From an uncultured Flavobacterium sp. (GTDB taxonomy: Bacteria > Bacteroidota > Bacteroidia > Flavobacteriales > Flavobacteriaceae), in the NCBI GenBank assembly GCA_937773775.1, contig CALJVL010000005.1:1-63194 (forward strand): a stretch of DNA of 63,194 bases, given 5' to 3'. Positions 8,643 to 17,294 of the stretch are shown one piece after another (the stretch's first letter is position 1; every line of letters begins with the position of its first letter). Both the position numbers and the translations under genes were made by a program. The notes beneath the pieces were generated by a model that saw nothing but the letters and a program-made list of their open reading frames with translations, was not told the DNA's origin and searched no databases.

Positions 8643-9554
8643 ATGACAAATATAAAAATAGCATTGGATTGGACACCCAACATTAACCATATTGGAATTT
8701 TTGCGGCGAAAGAATTGGGATTTTATAGAGACAGTGAAATTGAAATTGAAATAATAAATCCAGTGGAGGACAATTACAACTTAACCCCAGGTAAAAAATT
8801 AGAATTGGGTTTAACTGATTTCGCCATTGCTCCTTTTGAAACTGTAATTAGCCTTAATAATAAAAAAAATGCGGTAGATGCTATTGCGGTTTTTGCGATT
8901 TTACAAGAAGACATTAGCAGCATCGCTTCTCTAAAATCTTCAAATTTATATAGACCTAGCCTACTGGATGGTAAAATTTATGCATCATACAAAGCGCGAT
9001 ATGAAGACCACATAGTAAAAGAAATGATTAAAAATGACGGTGGTATTGGAGATATTATAATAACATACCCTGATAAATTAGGCATTTGGAATACATTATT
9101 AGAAAAAAATGCAGACGCAACTTGGATATTTAATAATTGGGAAGGTATTGAAGCAGAAAGTAAAAAAATAGAATTAAATAAATTTTCACTTCGCGAATTT
9201 AATATTCCTTATTGTTATTCCCCAGTTATAATGACCAAAAAAAGCAATTTGGTTAACAAAACAAAAGAATATGCTAATTTCATAAAAGCAACTCAAAAAG
9301 GATATCTATATTCTCAAGAAAATAAATCTGTAGTTGTAAATATATTAAAGCAGTATATCACAGATTACGACAAAGAAAATATAGATCTCAATAAATCGAT
9401 ACAAGCTACGAGTGCTTATTTTGGAGATGATGAATTATGCGGGTTTATGAAAATTGAAAGAATCAACTTGTTTTTGAAATGGCTAGTTGACAGTAACTTA
9501 GAAAATAAAATAATTCTTGACCAGACATTATTTACGAACGAATTGATGTACTAA
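8643..9554 (+). CDS. Cytosolic THI5/NMT1-like substrate-binding-fold protein
   Basis: This 303-residue protein belongs to the periplasmic-binding-like NMT1/THI5 superfamily. It opens with [18 protein letters not shown], typical of HMP-precursor binding proteins and Thi5 pyrimidine synthases. It has no signal peptide or lipobox, and no permease or ATPase partner lies nearby, so it should act in the cytosol. The cysteine-rich CCCFC motif of yeast Thi5 is absent; I see only isolated cysteines. It could be a pyrimidine-synthase relative, a cytosolic ligand-binding protein, or something new linked to Fe-S supply. It is co-oriented with rrf2 (14 bp) and the ferredoxin gene (11 bp). Family assignment is firm, function is not. 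Confidence 0.8.
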   Translation: MTNIKIALDWTPNINHIGIFAAKELGFYRDSEIEIEIINPVEDNYNLTPGKKLELGLTDFAIAPFETVISLNNKKNAVDAIAVFAILQEDISSIASLKSSNLYRPSLLDGKIYASYKARYEDHIVKEMIKNDGGIGDIIITYPDKLGIWNTLLEKNADATWIFNNWEGIEAESKKIELNKFSLREFNIPYCYSPVIMTKKSNLVNKTKEYANFIKATQKGYLYSQENKSVVVNILKQYITDYDKENIDLNKSIQATSAYFGDDELCGFMKIERINLFLKWLVDSNLENKIILDQTLFTNELMY

Positions 9555-9565
9555 AATTTATTACT

Positions 9566-9919
9566 ATGGCAATAATGATAACAGATGACTGTATAAATTG
9601 CGGAGCATGTGAGCCTGAATGTCCCAACAATGCAATTTATGAAGGTGGCGATGAATGGAGATATGCAGACGGCACTGCACTTAAAGGCTTTTATACAGGA
9701 CAAAATTCAGGCAAAACAATAGATGTTGATGAGCCCAATATACCGGTTTCTATGGATCTTTATTATATCGTAGCTGATAAATGTACGGAGTGTGTCGGTT
9801 TTCACGATGAACCACAATGTGCCGCAGTTTGTCCGGTGGATTGCTGTGTGGATGATCCAGATTACAGAGAAACAACTGAAGAATTACTGAACAAAAAAGA
9901 AAATATGCATCTCATATGA
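9566..9919 (+). CDS. 2[4Fe-4S] dicluster ferredoxin
   Basis: A 117-residue soluble ferredoxin with two cluster motifs. The first is [12 protein letters not shown], cysteines 9, 12, 15 and 19. The second is [20 protein letters not shown], with the longer loop of Alvin-type (YfhL-like) ferredoxins. A roughly 55-residue insert ([13 protein letters not shown] region) between the motifs is common in Bacteroidota members. It likely passes electrons to assembly or reductive steps in the cytosol; the partner is unknown. The TGA stop overlaps the ATG of the WD40 gene, so the two are translationally coupled. Confidence 0.92.
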   Translation: MAIMITDDCINCGACEPECPNNAIYEGGDEWRYADGTALKGFYTGQNSGKTIDVDEPNIPVSMDLYYIVADKCTECVGFHDEPQCAAVCPVDCCVDDPDYRETTEELLNKKENMHLI

Positions 9920-10854
9920 TAACTGCAACTACAAAAATACAAATAGAAAAAACAGGTCAGTTTATAGGACACGGAGGCGCTATTTATACATTGGAACCGT
10001 CATGTCATACGCATCTTTTTTACTCTGGTAGCAGCGATAACTTGGTGGTAGAATGGAATCTGAAAGAGCCACAGCAAAACAAAGTTGTTGCAAAGATACC
10101 TGCCAAAGCGTTGGCATTGCAATATGTTCCGGATAGAAATATTTTGCTTGTTGGCCAGTCCTTAGGAGGAATCCATGTTATCGACCTAAACAAGAACGAA
10201 GAAATAAAGTTTTTGCAACTTCATCGGGAATCTGTTTATGATATTAAATATCTTCCGCAACAAGAATCCTTTTGGGTTGCCGCTGGTGACGGTACAGTTT
10301 CAGTTTGGTCAATAAACGATTTCTCGTTGATTACTGCATTAAAAATTTGCAATCAAAAAATACGAAGTATCGCTTTTAATAGTGTTTTGAAAGAAGCGGC
10401 CGTTGGATGCGGTGATGGATCGATTCGGATTTTTGATTTTGAAACCTACAAAGAAAAGAAAATTCTTAAAGGACATAGGGATGATTTTTCGGTAAATGCA
10501 GTATGTTACCATCCCAACGGAAAACACCTTTTGTCTGGTTCAAGAGATGCCTATTTAAATGTATGGGATCTGGAAAACGATTATGCCTTAATCCATCATA
10601 TTCCTGCCCATAACTACGCCATTTACAGCATCGTTTTTAGTCCTGATAAGAAGTTTTTTGCTACGGGAAGCAGAGATAAATCAATTAAAATATGGGATTC
10701 TGAAAACTTTGAGATGCTGATGCGTATCGATAAAACAGAACACGAAGGACATGTGCATTCGGTAAACAAGCTTTTATGGGGTGATTTTAATAATTATTTG
10801 GTTTCAACTGGTGATGATAAAGCGATTATGGTCTGGGAAATTAGTCGATTATAA
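9916..10854 (+). CDS. Seven-bladed WD40 beta-propeller protein
   Basis: This 312-residue protein is made almost entirely of WD40 repeats. I count seven, each ending in a WD-like dipeptide: VVEWN, IHVID, VSVW, IRIFD, LNVWD, IKIWD and IMVWE. GH-type starts include [23 protein letters not shown] and GHVHSVN. There is no signal peptide, so it is cytosolic. The start overlaps the ferredoxin stop by 4 bp (ATGA). A compact single seven-bladed propeller is also the architecture of eukaryotic CIA1/Ciao1, which docks the DUF59 protein CIA2; both families occur in this island. WD40 proteins are general scaffolds, and some Bacteroidota ones sit beside ferredoxin and acyl-CoA reductase genes, so a CIA1-like role is a hypothesis only. 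Confidence 0.9.
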   Translation: MITATTKIQIEKTGQFIGHGGAIYTLEPSCHTHLFYSGSSDNLVVEWNLKEPQQNKVVAKIPAKALALQYVPDRNILLVGQSLGGIHVIDLNKNEEIKFLQLHRESVYDIKYLPQQESFWVAAGDGTVSVWSINDFSLITALKICNQKIRSIAFNSVLKEAAVGCGDGSIRIFDFETYKEKKILKGHRDDFSVNAVCYHPNGKHLLSGSRDAYLNVWDLENDYALIHHIPAHNYAIYSIVFSPDKKFFATGSRDKSIKIWDSENFEMLMRIDKTEHEGHVHSVNKLLWGDFNNYLVSTGDDKAIMVWEISRL

Positions 10855-10899
10855 TACTAGCCGCAAAGTGAAAGAAGTAATCACGGAAAGGGCTTAAAA

Positions 10900-11453
10900 T
10901 TAATAGGAGTTCAAATTTATTTCTAAAACAGTTTGGTCGTCATTACCATAATCTCTAGCAGAACTATATTTCCAATCTCTAGGGTCGGTTACGAATCCCG
11001 ATTCTACGGGATTGTTATGAATATAGTATAGTTTTTGTTCAAACACTTTCAAACTCCAAATTTCTATTGGTTGTATGTTTTGTTGCCAAAATTGTTTTGC
11101 TTTGACATTACTGTTTTTCTTTCCTGCTCTTTCAAACATCCATAGCATCCATTCTCGTCTGCTCTCTTTTGGATTGTCTTGAGTGGCTTTCATTTTTTTT
11201 CTCGATGTAATACCTTTTAAATCCCTCATTAATACTGACGGATCGCCTAAAGCCGACCTAAAAATCTAATGCACGTTGCTCGGCATAATACAATAAGCAT
11301 AAATCTCTCTACCCTTATTTTTTCTGCAATGGTCTAATGATTCAGTTATTACTGCCAAATAAATACCTCTTGTAAATCCCTCTATCCAATTGACAGTAGC
11401 GAAACTTACAAAATAAGCACTATTTTTTCATTAAATTTATATTTTCTACTCAT
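10900..11453 (-). pseudogene. Relic RAYT (IS200-like REP-associated tyrosine transposase)
   Basis: The C-terminal half is open and has the RAYT hallmarks RREWMLWMFERAGKKN, QFWQQNIQPIEIWS and KLYYIHNNPVESGFV. Upstream, MSRKYKFNEKIVLIL, FVSFATVNWIEGFTRGIY and EIYAYCIMPSNVH complete the N-terminus. A frame break lies near 11405, and an in-frame TAG follows MPSNVH, where family members read HLIFR. The HUH metal-binding pair, normally HVH, is changed to NVH. The transposase is therefore dead on three counts. It marks the right edge of the Fe-S island and lies about 100 bp from a REP-like palindrome. Confidence 0.9.
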
Positions 11454-11541
11454 CTTTTTTTTGCCCAATATAAGTATTCCTTTAAAAACAAAACTAACGC
11501 TTTTTAGGGTTGTGGTTTTGTGGTTGACATACTTTGTGGGT

Positions 11542-11560
11542 GCGAGCGTGACGCTCGTAC
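11542..11560. repeat. REP-like palindrome near the RAYT relic
   Basis: GCGAGCGTGACGCTCGTAC contains a perfect 7-bp inverted repeat CGAGCGT / ACGCTCG around a single G, GC-rich within AT-rich surroundings. RAYT transposases act on short imperfect palindromes of this kind. Only one copy was noticed in the window. Confidence 0.6.
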
Positions 11561-11655
11561 TAGAATTTGAACTTATTGCTACTCATGCCAACTTAGGGCA
11601 ATCGAGCAATAGAGAAGTTTCATTAGTTATAACTAGAAATAGTAGTCAGCACATT

Positions 11656-12432
11656 CTATTTCTTGATTATAATTTGCATGGCATAATTATAAGTATCAAG
11701 TGCTGTAAAGCTTATTTTTTCTGGCCTGACAAAATGTAGATAAGCTAGCATTTTTTCTTTGGTAAAGCGCTGGGACCAGAAACCTTCTTTTGTTGCAGTA
11801 AAGCTGTCTTCATTAGTAGTTATGACGGTCATACCCATTTTTTTATAGGAATGTTCCTGTTTTAACCTTGTCGCATCATTGTCAATATAACAGGCCCCAA
11901 TTACTATTTCTCCTCCTGGATTTAATAGGGCATATAAATGTGAAAATATTATTTCAAACTGTTCATTTCTGGATAAATCAAGGCGATTTTCTGATGAATT
12001 ATAGCTGTAAAAAGGGAAATTGCTAGGATAAAAATTCCCAGCCGTAAACCAGGTAATGAGTATTAAATCATATTTTTTCTTCCATGTATCTAAATGTATG
12101 GCGTCTACTAAATATACCTTTACTTTATCATCAATTTCTAATTCTTTCGCTGTTTGCCTTGATAGTTGTACACACGCTTCGGCATTATCAGTGCCGTCAT
12201 AGGAATCCAGCATATCCCAAATCTCGGTTATTCCACTTAGATGTTTAGCTATTCTGGCATTTCCAATTCCGATATCTAGGGTCTTCAAAGGTGCTTTGTT
12301 TTTTTGATACAAGTCTGCAATAACCTTTTTAAGCTCGACAAATTCGGCCCATTGTGCTTGGATTAGTTCTTCGGACAAATAATTTTTATCCCATGATTTT
12401 TTAAAAATAGCTTCGTTGTTGTACATTCCCAT
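11656..12432 (-). CDS. Class I SAM-dependent methyltransferase
   Basis: This 258-residue protein has the class I methyltransferase glycine motif LDIGIGNARIAKHL (about residues 51-64), an acidic motif region DSYDGTDN, and a post-I segment LITWFTAGNFYP. Later strands include LLNPGGEIVIGACY. It has no membrane segment. Similar stand-alone proteins occur in Bacteroidota, but I cannot name the substrate. It is transcribed toward the RAYT relic and is divergent from pafA, about 200 bp away. The start is set by MGMYNNEAIF; the second Met (MYNNEAIF) is also possible. Confidence 0.8.
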   Translation of the reverse strand: MGMYNNEAIFKKSWDKNYLSEELIQAQWAEFVELKKVIADLYQKNKAPLKTLDIGIGNARIAKHLSGITEIWDMLDSYDGTDNAEACVQLSRQTAKELEIDDKVKVYLVDAIHLDTWKKKYDLILITWFTAGNFYPSNFPFYSYNSSENRLDLSRNEQFEIIFSHLYALLNPGGEIVIGACYIDNDATRLKQEHSYKKMGMTVITTNEDSFTATKEGFWSQRFTKEKMLAYLHFVRPEKISFTALDTYNYAMQIIIKK

Positions 12433-12610
12433 TACTTTACTATTTATACCGTTTATTAAAACTAGAAATTTGTTTTAAAAGTAATAAATTTTTCATTGTT
12501 TGACATTTAGTGAAGTCTTATTCTCGTGCTCCTAGAGGATAGAATGGTTATCTTACCGTTAATTTTATTGATAGAACATCGATATGTCGGTTTTTTCGAA
12601 TTCAAAGATG

Positions 12611-12618
12611 TATTTTTG
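12611..12618 (+). promoter_or_regulatory. pafA -7 element (TATTTTTG)
   Basis: TATTTTTG fits TAnnTTTG and lies 19 bp before the ATG at 12638. Its position argues against the longer open frame starting at 12584. Confidence 0.6.
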
Positions 12619-12637
12619 TTTCAGTAAAAATTTTATT

Positions 12638-14251
12638 ATGAAAAAAATATTTTTGTTTTGTGCGTTTATGATACTGTCAAGTTTACAAGCGCAACAAAGA
12701 CCAAAATTAGTTGTTGGTATTGTAGTGGATCAAATGAAAGCGGAATACTTGTATCGCTTTTCGGATGATTTTTCGGCTAACGGTTTTAAAAGATTAATGG
12801 ATAATGGCTACTCATTCCAGAATATGCATTACAACTACATGCCTACGTATACTGCGCCTGGACATGCTTCTATTTATACAGGAGCTACGCCTGCAACTCA
12901 TGGAATTGTAAGTAATGAGTGGTTCAGCAGACGGTTAGGTACAGAGATGTATTGTACAGATGATACTAGTGTAAGCACTTTGGGAGATGGAACTGAGGAA
13001 GAAGGTAAAATGTCTCCGAAGAATCTACTTAGCACTACTATCACTGATGAGCTAAGAATGGGTACGAATTTTAAAGCTAAGGTTATTGGCTTAAGTCTTA
13101 AAGATCGTGGTGCCATTTTGCCTGCGGGCCATTTTGCTAATTGGGCTTTTTGGTATAGTAAGACGGGTTCTTTTATTTCTAGTACTTTTTATGGCCAAAA
13201 ATTGCCTGAATGGGTTCAAAAATTCAATGACGAAAAGCATTATATGCCGTATATCAATAAAGGATGGGATTTATCAAAACCTGAAAGTACTTATAATGAA
13301 AGTCTAGAAGATAACAATCCATATGAAGGTAAGTTATACAATAGTACGGCTCCCGTTTTTCCTTATGACTTGAAGGATATGTATGCAAAGAATGATGCGG
13401 GTGTATTGCGTGCCACTCCGTTTGGAAACAATTTGCTAGCAGATTTTGCTATGAAAGCAATCGAAAAAGAAGAATTAGGTAAAGATGATATAACAGATTT
13501 CCTAACGGTTAGTTTTTCTTCTACTGATTATGTAGGTCATATATTAGGGCCAAGATCAATGGAGTTGCAAGATACCTACTTAAGATTAGATCAAACAATT
13601 GCGGAATTTTTGAATTATTTAGATAAAACAGTCGGAAAGGATAACTACTTATTGTTTTTGACTGCTGATCACGGAGGTGCAGAAAATGTAAATTACCTGA
13701 AAGATAATAAATACAATGTAAACAGCATTAGTCCAAAGGATATCAGAAATAATTTGAAAGAGTTCTCCGTAAAAACTTTTGGTTCGGACTTAGTATTAAA
13801 CTACTCTAGTTTTAATTTGTATTTTAATAAGGACGTGGTTAAAGCAAACAATCTTGATTTGAATGTGGTAAAAGCGGCCTTCAAAGTGTATTTAATGACC
13901 CAAGATTATGTAAAAAGAGTGTACACTGAGGAAGAAATTTTGAACTCGACGGGTAGTGATTATTTTTTGAATTTTATAGCTAATGGCTATGATGTAACTC
14001 AAAATGGGGATTTAGTAATCTTAGATAAACCTGGTTATATTGAATATCAAGGTACTGGAACATCCCACGGGACGACTTATTCGTATGACACCCACGTTCC
14101 CGCTGTTTTCTACGGATGGCATATTAAAAAAGGGGAATCTTTCAATAAAAAAGTGATTACTCAAATAGCACCTACAATTGCTCAGAAGATAAAAATCTCG
14201 TTCCCTAATGGAACTGAAGCTAATGTTCTTGAGGAAGTTTTAGGCGAATAA
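12638..14251 (+). CDS. pafA: PafA-type calcium-dependent alkaline phosphatase
   Basis: PafA releases phosphate from monoesters in the periplasm of Bacteroidota. The 537-residue product starts with signal peptide MKKIFLFCAFMILSSLQAQ. It has the metal ligand Asp31 (VVDQMKAEY), the nucleophile Thr72 in YTAPGHAS, Asn93 (VSNEW), the Lys-x-Arg pair in LKDRGAILPAGH, the second metal site LTADHGGAENV, and GTSHGTTYSYDTHVP. All key residues of the PafA family are visible. The longer frame from 12584 would place the promoter inside the gene and bury the signal peptide, so ATG 12638 is chosen. A decayed 5' copy lies at 224-790. A bidirectional terminator separates it from convergent lysA. Confidence 0.93.
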   Translation: MKKIFLFCAFMILSSLQAQQRPKLVVGIVVDQMKAEYLYRFSDDFSANGFKRLMDNGYSFQNMHYNYMPTYTAPGHASIYTGATPATHGIVSNEWFSRRLGTEMYCTDDTSVSTLGDGTEEEGKMSPKNLLSTTITDELRMGTNFKAKVIGLSLKDRGAILPAGHFANWAFWYSKTGSFISSTFYGQKLPEWVQKFNDEKHYMPYINKGWDLSKPESTYNESLEDNNPYEGKLYNSTAPVFPYDLKDMYAKNDAGVLRATPFGNNLLADFAMKAIEKEELGKDDITDFLTVSFSSTDYVGHILGPRSMELQDTYLRLDQTIAEFLNYLDKTVGKDNYLLFLTADHGGAENVNYLKDNKYNVNSISPKDIRNNLKEFSVKTFGSDLVLNYSSFNLYFNKDVVKANNLDLNVVKAAFKVYLMTQDYVKRVYTEEEILNSTGSDYFLNFIANGYDVTQNGDLVILDKPGYIEYQGTGTSHGTTYSYDTHVPAVFYGWHIKKGESFNKKVITQIAPTIAQKIKISFPNGTEANVLEEVLGE

Positions 14252-14278
14252 TTTAGTTTCTGTTTAGTCGTAAAAAAA

Positions 14279-14302
14279 AGCTGTGTTTTATAAAACACAG
14301 CT
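14279..14302. terminator. Bidirectional terminator between pafA and lysA
   Basis: A perfect palindrome AGCTGTGTTTTA / TAAAACACAGCT is flanked by A-runs on the left and T-runs on the right, so it can end both convergent genes. Confidence 0.9.
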
Positions 14303-14321
14303 TTTTTTTAAGTCTATTTTT

Positions 14322-15539
14322 TTAAACAGTTGCTTCTATTGGCAACGGAATTTGATTTCTTAATAAATCTTCAAAAGTTTCATGAGCTCTGATTAAATGC
14401 CCTTGACCATTCATCCATAAAACTTCTGCAGGTCTGTATCTGGAGTTGTAGTTGGAAGCCATTGAATAGCAATAGGCTCCTGCGTTTCTAAAACTCAAAA
14501 TATCACCTTCCTTGATTTCAGAAATCCTTCTGTTGTTTGCAAAAGTGTCTGTTTCGCAAATATATCCTACTACGGAATAGAATCGCTCTTTTCCTTTGGG
14601 ATTTGATATGTTGTCTATTTGGTGTTGTGAGCCATAAAGCATTGGGCGGATTAAGTGGTTGAAACCACTGTCAACTCCTGCGAATACAGTTGATGTTGTT
14701 TGTTTGATCACATTTACTTTTACTAAAAAGGACCCTGCTTCACTTACAAGAAATTTTCCTGGTTCGAATATCAGCGTCAAGTCTTTCCCATATTCTTTAC
14801 AGAAAGCATTGAATCTTTTAGATAATTTTTTACCTAATTCTTCAATATCAGTTTCTATATCGTCTTTTTTGTAAGGCACTTTAAATCCACTTCCAAAATC
14901 TAAGAATTCAAGATCTTTAAAGTTTTTGGCAGCATCAAATAATATTTCGGCAGCATATAAAAACACTTCAATATCGAGAATATCTGAACCCGTGTGCATG
15001 TGAATACCCACTATGTTCATTTTAGTGTTTTCAACAATACGCACTAAATGTGGTAATTGATGAATCGAGATACCAAACTTGCTATCGATATGACCTACTG
15101 AAATATTAGTATTTCCACCTGCCATTACATGCGGGTTAATACGAATACATACAGGAACATCTGGATGTTTTGCTCCAAATTGCTCTAATATCGATAGGTT
15201 ATCGATGTTTATTTGAACACCCATTGCGTTGACCTCTTCGATTTCTTCTAGAGATACTCCGTTTGGGGTATAGAATATTTTTTCTGGCGCATATCCTGCA
15301 TGAAGCCCTAAAAGTACTTCTTGAATAGAGACGGTATCTAAACCAGATCCCATTTCTCTTAGTAATTGAAGTATGGCTACATTTGACAAGGCTTTCATTG
15401 CGTAGTTGATGCGCAGGTTGTCTACCTTAGAAAAAGCTTTGGTTAATCTATTGTACTGGGATTTTATTTTGTCGCCGTCATAAACATATATTGGACTGCC
15501 AAATTGTTCTGTTAGCTGAAGTAAGTCTTTTGGTTGCAT
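14322..15539 (-). CDS. lysA: Diaminopimelate decarboxylase
   Basis: LysA converts meso-diaminopimelate to L-lysine, the last step of lysine synthesis. The 405-residue product is a PLP-dependent alanine-racemase-fold enzyme. The PLP lysine is in INYAMKALSN. GIHMHTGSDI, the glycine-rich FLDFGSGFKVPY and FEPGKFLVSEAG bind PLP phosphate and substrate. The catalytic cysteine is in GYICETDTFA, and the C-terminal NAGAYCYSMASNYN is conserved. Length is normal. Its promoter element is at 15557-15564. It stands alone and converges with pafA. Confidence 0.96.
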   Translation of the reverse strand: MQPKDLLQLTEQFGSPIYVYDGDKIKSQYNRLTKAFSKVDNLRINYAMKALSNVAILQLLREMGSGLDTVSIQEVLLGLHAGYAPEKIFYTPNGVSLEEIEEVNAMGVQINIDNLSILEQFGAKHPDVPVCIRINPHVMAGGNTNISVGHIDSKFGISIHQLPHLVRIVENTKMNIVGIHMHTGSDILDIEVFLYAAEILFDAAKNFKDLEFLDFGSGFKVPYKKDDIETDIEELGKKLSKRFNAFCKEYGKDLTLIFEPGKFLVSEAGSFLVKVNVIKQTTSTVFAGVDSGFNHLIRPMLYGSQHQIDNISNPKGKERFYSVVGYICETDTFANNRRISEIKEGDILSFRNAGAYCYSMASNYNSRYRPAEVLWMNGQGHLIRAHETFEDLLRNQIPLPIEATV

Positions 15540-15556
15540 TGTGATTGATTTTTAAG

Positions 15557-15564
15557 CAAATTTA
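15557..15564 (-). promoter_or_regulatory. lysA -7 element (TAAATTTG)
   Basis: On the minus strand TAAATTTG fits TAnnTTTG and lies 17 bp before the lysA start. Confidence 0.55.
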
Positions 15565-15647
15565 TTATTCTTTTATGGATACGGCAAGTGAATATTCGAT
15601 TTCTAACAATTTGTAACAAAATGTTGTAAATTGAACAAATTGGCTGA

Positions 15648-15780
15648 GCTAGCCTAAGTTTTGGATGAGGGATAGTAGCGAAAAGCCCACAGTCGTGGAA
15701 GCGATAGCGAAAGGGACGAGGACTTGAAACGGATAGTCCGACCAAGCAGTAACGCTAGTGGATGCTGGGGCAGCCCCAAA
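15648..15780 (+). ncRNA. Structured intergenic element, ncRNA-like (orientation uncertain)
   Basis: This stretch between lysA and gltD is GC-richer than its surroundings. It contains repeated short motifs (ATAGCGAAA-like, GGATGAGGGATAG, GGATAGTCCGACC), a 5' palindrome GAGCTAGC and a 3' hairpin GGGGCAGCCCC. I recall closely similar stretches between genes in many Flavobacterium genomes, always without an open frame. The open frame that crosses it has no recognisable protein features. It may be a structured RNA or a dispersed repeat family; a relation to the flavo-1 RNA motif is possible but unverified. Confidence 0.45.
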
Positions 15781-15786
15781 AAAAAA

Positions 15787-15812
15787 GCTGCCAGAAATTA
15801 CTTTTTGACAGC
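15787..15812 (-). terminator. gltD terminator
   Basis: On the minus strand GCTGTC and GGCAGC form a short imperfect hairpin followed by a run of nine T residues. It lies 26 bp after the gltD stop. Confidence 0.6.
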
Positions 15813-15837
15813 ATTATACTATTATTTTAAATTTTTA

Positions 15838-17292
15838 TTATAGATTTGGTAAATCACCATTCCCTTTTGTAGGTAAGTTAGTAGATCCCATTAAGTACAA
15901 GTCAACTTCTCTTGCGGCCTCACGACCCTCAGAGATCGCCCAAACAATCAGCGATTGTCCTCTTCGCATGTCCCCAGCGGTGAATATGTGAGGTACATTG
16001 GTCTTATAATTGGTCGCTTTATAATTAGTTCGCATGTCTAATTCTAATCCCAATTGACTACTTAAGTTTTTTTCTGGTCCTGTAAAACCTAAAGCCAATA
16101 GTGCTAAATCGCAGGACCAAGTTTTTTCCGAACCTTCTTTCTCTACCAGCTCTGGTCTTCGTCCTGGTGTCATTTTCCACGCTACTTCAACAGTTTTTAA
16201 ACCTACTAGTTCTCCCTTTTCGTTTGAAATGAATTCCTTAGTATTGATTAACCAGTTCCTTTCGCAACCTTCCTCATGAGATGAAGATGTTTTTAACTGC
16301 AAAGGCCAAAAAGGCCAAGGCGTAGTTTCACTTCTTCCAACGGGTGGTTTAGGCATGATTTCAAAATTCGTCACCGATTTCGCTCCCTGTCTATTTGAAG
16401 TTCCCACACAATCTGAACCTGTATCTCCACCACCAATAACGATCACATCTTTACCAGTAGCTTTTATTTGGTCAGGAAATACTTCACCATATAATGATTT
16501 CGTCTGTTGTGTCAAGAAAGTCATTGCTTGAACAACACCTTTAGTTTCTATTCCTTTGGTCGGTAAGCTTCTGCTTTCTGTCGAACCACCACATAAAACA
16601 ATTGAATCAAATTCATTCAGTTGTTCTACACTATAATTTACACCAACATTCACATTGGTTTTGAAAACTATCCCTTCGGCTTCTAATACTAATACACGTC
16701 TATCGATAATTCCTTTTTCTAATTTGAAATTTGGAATTCCGTAACGCAATAGACCTCCAATGGCATTGTCTCTTTCGAAAACGGTAACGGTGTGTCCGGC
16801 TCTGTTTAATTGCTGCGCGGCGGCAAGTCCAGCAGGTCCAGAACCAATTACGGCAACTGTTTTTCCTGTTCTCACAGCTGGCGGTTGTGGTTTTATCCAT
16901 CCTTCGGCAAATCCTCTTTCGATTATGTTTTTTTCAATATTTTCGATTGCTACGGGTTCTTCTATTATACCAAGAACACATGATTTTTCGCAAGGTGCAG
17001 GGCATAAGCGACCTGTAAATTCAGGAAAGTTATTTGTTGATTGCAATATCTCCAAAGCGCCTTGCCATTCTTCCTGGTGCACCATGTCATTAAAATCAGG
17101 AATTAAATTTCCCAATGGACAGGCACTGTGACAAAATGGAATTCCGCAATCCATACATCTTGATCCTTGCTCTTTTATTTTATCTTTTGGTAACGGAATT
17201 GTAAACTCATTATAGTTTGATACACGTTCCTTAACTACTGTGTTGCTTTCGTCCGTTCTATTGTATTCTTTAAATCCACCTATCTTTCCCAT
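15838..17292 (-). CDS. gltD: Glutamate synthase small (beta) subunit
   Basis: GltD takes electrons from NADPH through FAD and Fe-S centres to the large subunit for glutamate synthesis. The 484-residue product has the N-terminal cysteine clusters RCMDCGIPFCHSACPLGN and RLCPAPCEKSC, an FAD Rossmann motif VIGSGPAGLAAAQQLNRAGH, an NADPH motif VIGGGDTGSDCVG, and the C-terminal FTAGDMRRGQSLIVWAISEG. Length is normal. It starts 2 bp after the gltB stop, so the two subunits are co-translated in stoichiometry. Confidence 0.97.
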   Translation of the reverse strand: MGKIGGFKEYNRTDESNTVVKERVSNYNEFTIPLPKDKIKEQGSRCMDCGIPFCHSACPLGNLIPDFNDMVHQEEWQGALEILQSTNNFPEFTGRLCPAPCEKSCVLGIIEEPVAIENIEKNIIERGFAEGWIKPQPPAVRTGKTVAVIGSGPAGLAAAQQLNRAGHTVTVFERDNAIGGLLRYGIPNFKLEKGIIDRRVLVLEAEGIVFKTNVNVGVNYSVEQLNEFDSIVLCGGSTESRSLPTKGIETKGVVQAMTFLTQQTKSLYGEVFPDQIKATGKDVIVIGGGDTGSDCVGTSNRQGAKSVTNFEIMPKPPVGRSETTPWPFWPLQLKTSSSHEEGCERNWLINTKEFISNEKGELVGLKTVEVAWKMTPGRRPELVEKEGSEKTWSCDLALLALGFTGPEKNLSSQLGLELDMRTNYKATNYKTNVPHIFTAGDMRRGQSLIVWAISEGREAAREVDLYLMGSTNLPTKGNGDLPNL

Positions 17293-17294
17293 GA

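Noticed and set aside
11461..11739. 92-residue plus-strand open frame
   Set aside because: It contains the REP-like palindrome and runs antisense into the methyltransferase gene; no protein features.
12584..12637. Longer N-terminus for the pafA frame
   Set aside because: The extra 18 codons contain the -7 promoter element and would hide the signal peptide; ATG 12638 fits the family.
15512..15745. 77-residue minus-strand open frame upstream of lysA
   Set aside because: It crosses the structured intergenic element and the lysA promoter, and its translation has no domain-like features.
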